Assembly: GCA_023139045.1 (NCBI GenBank)
Contig: JAGLOJ010000054.1
Location: 1 to 61,141, forward strand
Source: Candidatus Sabulitectum sp.
GTDB taxonomy: Bacteria; Fermentibacterota; Fermentibacteria; Fermentibacterales; JCC-6
DNA length: 61,141 nt
Direction: 5' to 3'
The notes beneath the pieces are model-generated. The model made no database searches. It worked only from the letters and a program-made list of their open reading frames with translations, and was not told where the DNA came from. Below, in pieces: positions 1 to 7,119 of the stretch; position 1 is the stretch's first letter, and every line of letters starts with the position of its first letter. Made by a program: the position numbers and the translations under genes.

Positions 1-7
1 GGTTTAA

Positions 8-463
8 AGTAAACTCACGCTAGACGATGTTCAGAACTTTTGTGCAGAGGCTGCAGTTCTTCCCGGTGATGTTTACCTGATCTTTGCCTCTCACGGAACA
101 ACAGCGGGTATCTCACTGAATTCAGGAACGATCTCTCCCCGGGAACTTGCAGGTGCACTTGCACCAATGAACAATCTTCAGCTTGTACATTTCAGCTGCT
201 GTGAGATAATGGCCGGACGCACTGATGAGGCTATCCTGAATTCAAGATCAAACTGGAAAGAAGATTTTGCAGTTTCCGGTTACACCTCTTCGGTGGACTG
301 GGGCAGCAGTGCAATCATCGAGTTCTATTACCTGAATCAGATTCTGGAGAATGGGCTCATTCCCACAGAGGCTGCACAGGCTCTTCTCAGAGATATTCGA
401 TTCTCAGGTACAACAGCAACTCCATACATGGATGCAGCAGGTTTCGAAATACAAACACCTTGA
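8..463 (+). pseudogene. Caspase-like protease domain, C-terminal remnant
   Basis: An open frame begins right after an in-frame TAA at 5-7 and ends at TGA 461-463. The first in-frame ATG, at 167, falls between the two halves of the domain, and there is no in-frame GTG or TTG upstream of it. The translated text before 167 is still protein-like (DVYLIFASHG, with the His-Gly of a caspase-fold protease), followed by a strand ending LVHFSCCEIMAG that fits the catalytic Cys site. The coding region therefore has lost its 5' part through a frameshift or truncation rather than simply crossing the window edge. The family (caspase/CHAT/C25-like clan CD) is inferred from the His-Gly and Cys pattern only. 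Other possibility: a base-calling frameshift near positions 5-20. Confidence 0.45.
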
Positions 464-470
464 ACAGTAG

Positions 471-706
471 TTGAAGTGTAAAGATGAGATGAATGAAGTG
501 CAAGCTGAACGAACTGATCTTACAGAAGTCGTTGAGCTTTGGCAAGAACTGATGAATTCTCACAAAGAACCTGATTCTTTCTTCCCATATTCAAGACAGC
601 ACAGAGTTGGTTTCTTGATAAGGGTATTTCCCGAGTTGAGCTCCGAGTTGCAAACGTGAATAGTACTGCTTGCGGATTCTGGAAAAAGATGGGCTGCAAG
701 CCATAA
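471..706 (+). pseudogene. Broken GNAT acetyltransferase remnant
   Basis: The first part, from TTG 471, reads like a GNAT N-terminus (ERTDLTEVVELWQELMNSH). The frame then ends at TGA 657-659. In another frame the stretch to TAA 704-706 reads ISRVELRVANVNSTACGFWKKMGCKP, the typical GNAT C-terminal motif in which a residue after N packs a helix ending in a GF/GC turn. The two halves are in different frames and together are about half the usual length (about 150 residues), so the middle, including the acetyl-CoA loop, has been deleted. This is a decayed gene, not a working enzyme. Confidence 0.6.
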
Positions 707-771
707 ATGACAACAATGTATAAAGAATTGTGATAGATGACACTGAAACATTATGGTTGTAGTATTGTGAT

Positions 772-1002
772 ATGAGAGAATCAAAACACTTTGCTGATAT
801 GCTGATAGAGCGAGGTATCAAGAAGGAATGGGCAGAGTTAGCCTTGAATTCTCCCGATAGAATAGAAGAGAAAGGTGATGGTACCAGGCATCTAATAAAA
901 TGTATCCCGGAATTTGGGAACCGCTGGTTAAGAGTAATTGTAAATACTACTACTGCACCGGAAATATTGATAACAGCTTTTTTTGACAGGAGAGTGAGGT
1001 GA
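772..1002 (+). CDS. DUF4258 family protein (toxin-like partner)
   Basis: A 76-residue protein. The N-terminal helix pair (HFADMLIERGIKKEWAELALNSPDRIEE), then a beta hairpin and the tail NRWLRVIVN...ILITAFFDRR match the DUF4258 pattern, a small RelE/BrnT-like fold often encoded before a DUF2283 gene. The next gene is exactly such a partner and starts 4 nt after this stop. DUF4258/DUF2283 pairs are widely regarded as toxin-antitoxin-like modules, but toxicity is not shown for this sequence. It sits just outside the TIR island among gene remnants. Confidence 0.7.
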   Translation: MRESKHFADMLIERGIKKEWAELALNSPDRIEEKGDGTRHLIKCIPEFGNRWLRVIVNTTTAPEILITAFFDRRVR

Positions 1003-1006
1003 TACA

Positions 1007-1207
1007 ATGAGAATAAGAATCAACAAAGAGAGTAATTCTTTGTATTTTCGACTTGATGAAAACAGGATTGTAGAATCCGAAGAAATTCGCCCTGGTGTTA
1101 TTCTGGACTTCGACGAGAATGACAAAGTGATCGGCATAGAGTTTCTCAATATATCTAGCCGAGCAACAGAAGAAGAACTCTCCAACCTTCATTTTTTAAC
1201 TTCATAA
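1007..1207 (+). CDS. DUF2283 family protein (antitoxin-like partner)
   Basis: A 66-residue protein with the DUF2283 layout: an N-terminal strand (RIRINKESNSLYFRLDE), then GVILDFDENDKVIGIEFLNIS, where the D-x-D-x-x-x-x-x-GIE core is the family hallmark. It starts at ATG after a purine-rich GAGGTG, 4 nt downstream of the DUF4258 gene, so the two are almost certainly cotranscribed. It is inferred to neutralise its neighbour if the pair is a toxin-antitoxin module. Confidence 0.75.
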   Translation: MRIRINKESNSLYFRLDENRIVESEEIRPGVILDFDENDKVIGIEFLNISSRATEEELSNLHFLTS

Positions 1208-1320
1208 TCAACAGTAACTTCAATCAAATTCAGTAGAACAGTGAGTTGCGATACCAATAATCTGGATAGTACTGTTTACTGATTTGAAATGATAGACAGA
1301 TAGAAAGAAAGAGGAGCACG

Positions 1321-2352
1321 ATGGAATTGCTGAAAAGATTTTGCGAGGCTGATGGTGTTTCCGGTCGCGAAGATGCCCTGGTAGAGCTTTTTAAAGAAGA
1401 GCTGAAAAACACTGCTGATGAAATATGGACCGATGCCATAAAAAACGTTACGGCAGTAAAATACGGAACCGATGGCGATAACAGGCCCAAGGTCATGATC
1501 GCCGGTCACATAGATGAGATTGGCTTTCTTATCTACAACATCGACAAGGATGGCTTCGCATCAATAGTTCCGGTTGGCGGGTGGAGTGCCGCATCCATTT
1601 TCGGCCACACAGTGAGGGTTCATACCCGCAAGGGTGAGATCCTTACAGGTGTTGTTTGTGCCCCTCCGGCCCTCACACCTGAAACAGCCAGCAAGGCAAT
1701 GAAACTCGACAAGCTCTTCATAGATTTCGGCATGACCGCAGAGACCGTGAAGAAGAAGGTTGCCAGAGGCGACTGGGTCTCCATGGACACATCTTTCCAG
1801 GAGATGGGTGACTGTTTTGTAGCCAAAGCTTTTGATGACAGAGTTGGCGTTTACATTATTGCAGAGGCCTTCAGGAAGTACAGCAATCCCAATATTGATG
1901 TTTACTGTGTCGGCACTTCTCAGGAAGAAGTTGGTTTAAGAGGATCCACCGTTGCTGCGCAGGCCATACAGCCTGACATCGGTATAGCGGCAGACATCAC
2001 AGGTGCTGGAGATACCCCCGGGTTCCCTGCGGCAATGCGAATTTGTGACCTGGGCAAGGGTGTTGCAATCAAACAGCAGGATGCAAGTGTTATCTGTTCC
2101 CCCTCACTGGTGAATTTCATAAGAGATATTGCCGAGGAAAAGGAGATCGATCATCAGATGGAGATTCTGGTAAGAGGCGGCACAGACACCAGCTCCATGC
2201 AGAAGTTTGGCGGCAATACACACGCCACCTGCCTTTCCATTCCCACAAGGAACGGTCACAGCCCTGTTGCCATCATTCACAGGCACGATGTTGAAACGGC
2301 AGTTGAACTTCTTGTTGAATTCCTCAACAGAGCTCACCTGTTCAACGGATAG
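1321..2352 (+). CDS. M42 family metallo-aminopeptidase
   Basis: Cytoplasmic dodecamer-forming aminopeptidase family (FrvX/tetrahedral aminopeptidase/glutamyl aminopeptidase type) that trims peptides from the N-terminus. The dinuclear metal site is visible: H63 in AGHIDEIG, D172 in AFDDRVG, the catalytic Glu of QEEVGLRG at 202-203, D225 in AAD, and a C-terminal His at 320 or 322 (IIHRHD). The 343-residue length is normal. ATG 1321 follows an AAAGAGGAG ribosome site at ideal spacing. It is transcribed alone and closed by the terminator at 2371. Exact substrate preference cannot be read from the sequence. Confidence 0.92.
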   Translation: MELLKRFCEADGVSGREDALVELFKEELKNTADEIWTDAIKNVTAVKYGTDGDNRPKVMIAGHIDEIGFLIYNIDKDGFASIVPVGGWSAASIFGHTVRVHTRKGEILTGVVCAPPALTPETASKAMKLDKLFIDFGMTAETVKKKVARGDWVSMDTSFQEMGDCFVAKAFDDRVGVYIIAEAFRKYSNPNIDVYCVGTSQEEVGLRGSTVAAQAIQPDIGIAADITGAGDTPGFPAAMRICDLGKGVAIKQQDASVICSPSLVNFIRDIAEEKEIDHQMEILVRGGTDTSSMQKFGGNTHATCLSIPTRNGHSPVAIIHRHDVETAVELLVEFLNRAHLFNG

Positions 2353-2370
2353 AGAATTTCAGCAGAGGAG

Positions 2371-2400
2371 AAAAGGGCTGCAAACGCAGCCCTTTTCTTT
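2371..2400 (+). terminator. Rho-independent terminator after the M42 gene
   Basis: An 11-bp perfect stem (AAAAGGGCTGC, 2371-2381, with GCAGCCCTTTT, 2386-2396) closes a 4-nt AAAC loop and runs into a T-rich tail. It separates the M42 gene from the TIR island. Confidence 0.9.
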
Positions 2401-2574
2401 CATATGGCGAATACTGATGTTGCTGAAACAGCAGAGAACCGGGTTAGTGAGTGGATGTACAATACTGGCAGATAGTACTATCGCAAAGGTTAGTAAAGTT
2501 GTGTATATTTGTAAAACACAAAATTACAATAGTAAATCATGACGAAGTAAGTACTTAAGGAGAATCTAGCCCAA

Positions 2575-4353
2575 ATGCATATTTTCATCAGCCATTCTTC
2601 AAGAAACACAGAGGAAGTTCATCGCTTAGTCAAAAGCCTCGAGAGGGAAGGACTTAAGTATTGGATAGCATCTAGAGATATAAAGCCAGGTGATAGCTGG
2701 GCTACATCAATAATGAATGCAATTGAATCGTCAAGTGTAATGCTACTTCTTCTATCTGAATCGGCAAACTCATCTCAACAGGTTTCAAGAGAAATTGAAG
2801 AGGCTGTTAGACTAAACATTCCTATCTTACCGGTTATCATGGGTTCATTCGAAATTTCGAAAGGGCTTATGTATTTCATTAATTCGCACCAATGGATTGA
2901 TGCATACCACAAAAATGATTCTGAATGGATTTCTGCAGCAGTATCCACTCTGAAACGATATAGTAGTTCAAACGCACCGATTACAAAAATAGCTGATTCT
3001 GAGAAGGTAAACATCATCAATGTTTCCCCGCCTGTTTTAAGAGGAAAGAAGAAAATATCCAGAAATCGTACTAATCATACATTTTTCTACATCATAGGAA
3101 TCGTTCTGTTTTTTCTTACTGGCTATTTCATGCTTTGGAAACCGTATGTAAAGCAACTTGTATCTCCTATCTCAAGATACGATCATGCAGTGCAGCTAAT
3201 GGAGGAAGGAAAATTCAATAAGGCATTTATTGAGTTTCAAGAATTTGTTGATGATTTCCCCGAAAATTCATTTGCTCCTTCTGCTCTTTACTATTCCGCA
3301 AAGATGGCTGAGAATATTGGTAGTCAATCTTGCGGTAACATTTATCGATCAGTTGCTGAGACCTACCCACAATCGTTGATAGCAGAAATTTCATTATCCA
3401 AGTCCGCAATCGCTTATGAATTGAATGGGATGCCGAGTGAAGCCCTACAAATTCATTCAATTATTGCACGAGATTCAGCTTATCCAATTCCACTGAGAAT
3501 TCCATCTTTGTGCAAGTATGCAGACTATCTTTATGAAGCAACTGCCTTTAAAAGTGCGGAAGAATTCTATATAGAGTGTATTGAAATCTACGATTCCCTG
3601 AGATATGAGTTTGAGGATCATTACTTCCCAAGATATATTGAGTCTGAAGCTTTCAGAGCCTATCCTGCCCGGAGTTCCTATAGATTAGCTTTGATTGGAA
3701 TTAGCGAACTTAATTCATTCACTGAAATTACCCCTGAGAATGTTTCTGATTATGCACAAAAAAAGGGTTCTGTTGAATCGTGGCTTGGAAAATGTCTCAC
3801 TTACAACATGAATGAATACTTTATTGCTTCCTGTGGTCTTGCCTCTGATCTTTATATCAGTTTTGCGGATAGAGTTTTTTCCATGGATCCTCCTCCCGGA
3901 TTGGATGAAGCTGTCTTTGATGAGTTCTACAACCATTTGAACATTCAGTTCTACGAGCCTGAAATACAGAAGGCTGTTAACATTGCTGTTACGGCCATTG
4001 AATATTCTCTTCGCGATGGGGTAATATCAGTTTCTGAAAAAGAATTAATAATCAGACTGGCTTCCTGTGTTGACGAGCTATCACCTGGTTCTACAACTGA
4101 ACTCGGAATACCAGATTCTATTTACTCATTTTATGTTCAGAACCGCCTGCAATTCGAACTGGAGGCGAGTGCTTTTCTTGTATCTTCTTCCCTGGCTGAA
4201 GCAACCATTGATGGAGTTATCACTTCATTCGAAGCGGAAAGAATTGTGTATTATGCTTCTGCTCTTGATGAACTATCACCAGGTGCAACAGATGAGCTTG
4301 GCATACCTGATTCTATTTATGCTTATCGAACTGACCCTAGAGCTGACTATTGA
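2575..4353 (+). CDS. TIR-1: membrane TIR protein with TPR-like extracytoplasmic domain
   Basis: 592 residues. Residues 1-140 are a TIR domain: IFISHSS strand, the WIASRDIKPG box, LLLLSESANSS, and E73 in the SREIEEA helix, which aligns with the NADase glutamate of SARM1-type TIRs (KEI). A Lys/Arg-rich stretch precedes one membrane helix at about 169-190, so the TIR should be cytoplasmic and residues 195-592 periplasmic. The outer part starts with BamD-like TPR repeats (LMEEGKFNKAFIEFQEFVDDFP). It ends with a tandem repeat of about 65 residues, with DELSPG at 500 and again at about 565, each copy ending ELGIPDSIY. AAGGAGA at 2557 is the ribosome site, with a rather long 11-nt spacing. Ligand and activity are unknown. 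First gene of a six-gene TIR array. Confidence 0.85.
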   Translation: MHIFISHSSRNTEEVHRLVKSLEREGLKYWIASRDIKPGDSWATSIMNAIESSSVMLLLLSESANSSQQVSREIEEAVRLNIPILPVIMGSFEISKGLMYFINSHQWIDAYHKNDSEWISAAVSTLKRYSSSNAPITKIADSEKVNIINVSPPVLRGKKKISRNRTNHTFFYIIGIVLFFLTGYFMLWKPYVKQLVSPISRYDHAVQLMEEGKFNKAFIEFQEFVDDFPENSFAPSALYYSAKMAENIGSQSCGNIYRSVAETYPQSLIAEISLSKSAIAYELNGMPSEALQIHSIIARDSAYPIPLRIPSLCKYADYLYEATAFKSAEEFYIECIEIYDSLRYEFEDHYFPRYIESEAFRAYPARSSYRLALIGISELNSFTEITPENVSDYAQKKGSVESWLGKCLTYNMNEYFIASCGLASDLYISFADRVFSMDPPPGLDEAVFDEFYNHLNIQFYEPEIQKAVNIAVTAIEYSLRDGVISVSEKELIIRLASCVDELSPGSTTELGIPDSIYSFYVQNRLQFELEASAFLVSSSLAEATIDGVITSFEAERIVYYASALDELSPGATDELGIPDSIYAYRTDPRADY

Positions 4354-4515
4354 GTTCCTTCTTTAGAACAGAAAGAGATTGCTCTGAATGAAATTATATT
4401 GCATGGAAACAGGTATAAATATCGACTCTTTGTATCAAAAAACATATTCCATCACTCTTGTTTTGATTTCTTCATTAACCCAATGTATTTATTGACGAAT
4501 GGAGCATCATAAATC

Positions 4516-7119
4516 ATGAAGCCTTCAAGAATTTTCATCACACATTCATCTCATGATTCAGCTACTGCTACAGAAATAAGAGACTACCTTGAAGCCAATG
4601 GTATTCAATGCTGGATGGCTCCTCGTGATATCCCAATTGGGGAAGAGTGGGCTAAGGGAATACTAAACGGTATTAACACTGCTTCAGGCATGCTGCTTGT
4701 GTTTTCATCAAATTCTAATGACTCTTCCCAGGTTAGGCGTGAGATTGAACGGGCTATTCACAACGACATACCAATCTACCCAGTCAGAATAGAGGATGTA
4801 CAGCCATCAGACGCAATGGAATACTATATAAGTAGTAACCATTGGATGGATGCGTTTGGTGATAATATTGATGCCAACTTATCAAAATTGGTTGCAGCAA
4901 TCAAGATAAAACAATCCAGTGATTTGGAAAGCAGGCATAGTACAGACCATGTGGTTGAAGAACCAGTGCAGGATGAACCAACACAGGTGCCAACTTCATC
5001 CGCAGATAAAGGGCAACAACCACCTAATCGGAAATTCTCATTTCCGAAACTTTCATTGAAGATACCCAGAAAGATTGCTATTCCGATTGTTTTTCTTCTT
5101 TTGACTGTTGCAGTTTTTTTCCTCATTCGATCACTGGGAAGCTCCAATCTAATTACGACTATAACTGAAGAACTACCAACAGATACGATTAGCTCATTTG
5201 TTAGAATGATTGCTTCAACAGACGAATTCAATGATTATGTATCAGGCATAAAGGTAACTGAGGATGGTAACTATGTTATAATGGGTTATTCATATGTGAA
5301 TGATTATGAGCGAAAACCCTGGATTGCGATGTATGACATTCTTGGGAATGAGATGTGGAGGCACGAAGGATCCATAAATGGTGGGGAGGGTGAGTTTGAT
5401 ATTTGTCCAGATGGGAGAATCGTCTGGGCGTATTCTGTAGTTGATACTACACTTGTGAATAATAGAGGTTTTACGCTTTATACAAAAGAATGTATTGCAA
5501 GCAATGGTGAAGTTGCTTTTAGCGAGACTTCTCGGATAGGAAGCTCGAGTGAATTCTTTGGGAGAAAAATAAATATACATACTCAAAGTTTTAGTCATGT
5601 TGTGCAAGTTCACTCATCTACCGGGAAGATATTTATTCGAAGCGTTTCTTTTTTTGGTCTCGAGTATTATTTTGATGATGAAAAAGATCTCTACATAATT
5701 GGAGAGGAAGGACATAGCGGGTTCAGCATGGCAGGTGATCTTATCACAACAGAATATGTACTAAGTGAAGATTCTTTTGTAGAACGAAACTCTGAAATTG
5801 CAGACATGGGAATGTTCCCATTTGTCTCAAATATAGAGTTTGATGATGGGGGAGTCTACTGGTTCAGTCTTATGCCAAATTCTCCATCTTACCTTATTAC
5901 ATTCAATTCTCTGGTGAGGTATGGGGAATCAGGTGATAGATTGCTATCAGAAGAATTAAGATCTTACACATATTGTATTTTCCAAACTTCGACCTTCTTG
6001 CCTTTGAACCTTCCCCTGATTCTTATTCCAAATGATAGCGATGAATACTATTTAATATTCCTACTGCCAGATAATGATATCCACTGCATTAAGGTTGATT
6101 CGGAAGGCAACGAAATCTGGTATGAGAAATTTGGTACTCCTTCAAACGATGATAACCTAATCAGTGCTGTATTCATTGAAGATGCTCTTTACCTATACGG
6201 ACAGGTGTTTTCAAGGGAAACAGGAAATTATGATGGATACCTGCTGAAGATTAATCAGGAAGGAGATATTCTCTGGGAGACTACTTACGATTTGGGAAGC
6301 GATGAAAGCATCAATGGAGTCGAATTAACTGTAGATGGCGGCTTGGTAATGGTTATTTCATCTTGCTTATATGGAACTGATGATGTGTATCTTGTAAAGA
6401 CAGATTCATATGGTAGCATGCCAAAGTACGATGTATCAGGCAATACTATATTGTATGAGAATTGGTCTTCTACTAGTTCGATACAAGAAAAATGGAGTGC
6501 AGGAGGAGATTGGAATACAAGTGGTCAAAATGAATTTGGTGAAAATAGTTGTCTGAATCTTCGAGATGATATTGTAGTTTACATAACAGCCTTCAGTTCA
6601 AGACTCGCACTTTCAATTTCTTCTAAACTTGGAGCATCCGGATATGTGAATCGTGGAGGGAATCATTATCTCAGAATGGGTGTGCTGGGGGGAGCTGAAG
6701 ATATTATTGGAAATAGATTATTTCTCGGTAAAAATCCAGATAACTGGACAGAATTTAAAAACCTATTTCGTTATGTGAACGACGCTCAGCTGTACTATGA
6801 GGATGGTGCATGGTTTCACTGGGATTACGGAGAAAACTCCAGTTTTGAGTCATGTGGTAGAATCGGTGTAGGCTATTTCAATGGTGATTCTATAGTAGTA
6901 GGCAAAATAGAACCGGATACCGCTTGGGTAGAGTACTCCGTATTGAATGATTTAAAAATAAAGCTTGATGGCAATTCTGCAGTTTTTTACATCAATGATT
7001 CACTATTTTTCCACACTGACGACTTTGTCAGCGATTCAGATTCTCTTTATCTGTATCTTGGAGGGGCTTCCAGTACACTACCACATGCAATTGGAGAAGT
7101 GATGGTAACATCAGAATGA
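4516..7119 (+). CDS. TIR-2: membrane TIR protein with propeller and jelly-roll ectodomain
   Basis: 867 residues. TIR domain 1-140 (RIFITHSSHD, WMAPRDIPIG, catalytic-position E76 in RREIERA, SNHWMDAF at its end), a charged linker, then one membrane helix at about 187-206 (IAIPIVFLLLTVAVFFLI) preceded by Lys/Arg, giving TIR inside and C-terminus outside. The ectodomain has repeats of the type DDVYLVKTDSYGSMP and YDGYLLKINQEGDILW, as in beta-propellers of the PQQ/delta-60 kind. After that come about 220 residues that look like a LamG-like jelly roll (GDSIVVGKIEPDTAWVEYSVLND, then ending VMVTSE). A 162-nt gap separates it from TIR-1; its stop overlaps the next start by 4 nt. Sensor function is inferred from topology. 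Confidence 0.85.
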   Translation: MKPSRIFITHSSHDSATATEIRDYLEANGIQCWMAPRDIPIGEEWAKGILNGINTASGMLLVFSSNSNDSSQVRREIERAIHNDIPIYPVRIEDVQPSDAMEYYISSNHWMDAFGDNIDANLSKLVAAIKIKQSSDLESRHSTDHVVEEPVQDEPTQVPTSSADKGQQPPNRKFSFPKLSLKIPRKIAIPIVFLLLTVAVFFLIRSLGSSNLITTITEELPTDTISSFVRMIASTDEFNDYVSGIKVTEDGNYVIMGYSYVNDYERKPWIAMYDILGNEMWRHEGSINGGEGEFDICPDGRIVWAYSVVDTTLVNNRGFTLYTKECIASNGEVAFSETSRIGSSSEFFGRKINIHTQSFSHVVQVHSSTGKIFIRSVSFFGLEYYFDDEKDLYIIGEEGHSGFSMAGDLITTEYVLSEDSFVERNSEIADMGMFPFVSNIEFDDGGVYWFSLMPNSPSYLITFNSLVRYGESGDRLLSEELRSYTYCIFQTSTFLPLNLPLILIPNDSDEYYLIFLLPDNDIHCIKVDSEGNEIWYEKFGTPSNDDNLISAVFIEDALYLYGQVFSRETGNYDGYLLKINQEGDILWETTYDLGSDESINGVELTVDGGLVMVISSCLYGTDDVYLVKTDSYGSMPKYDVSGNTILYENWSSTSSIQEKWSAGGDWNTSGQNEFGENSCLNLRDDIVVYITAFSSRLALSISSKLGASGYVNRGGNHYLRMGVLGGAEDIIGNRLFLGKNPDNWTEFKNLFRYVNDAQLYYEDGAWFHWDYGENSSFESCGRIGVGYFNGDSIVVGKIEPDTAWVEYSVLNDLKIKLDGNSAVFYINDSLFFHTDDFVSDSDSLYLYLGGASSTLPHAIGEVMVTSE
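4534..4583 (+). repeat. 50-nt exact repeat in TIR coding DNA, copy 1
   Basis: Identical over 50 nt to 7131-7180, in the first TIR codons of TIR-2 and TIR-3. Synonymous positions are also unchanged, which points to recent duplication or gene conversion rather than protein-level constraint. Confidence 0.9.

Noticed and set aside
2499..2530. Promoter TTGTGT/TACAAT before TIR-1
   Set aside because: The 20-nt spacer is too long for a usual sigma-70 promoter.
4824..5231. Open frame on the opposite strand inside TIR-2
   Set aside because: It is a shadow of a strongly supported gene with low-complexity Ser/Val sequence and no ribosome site.
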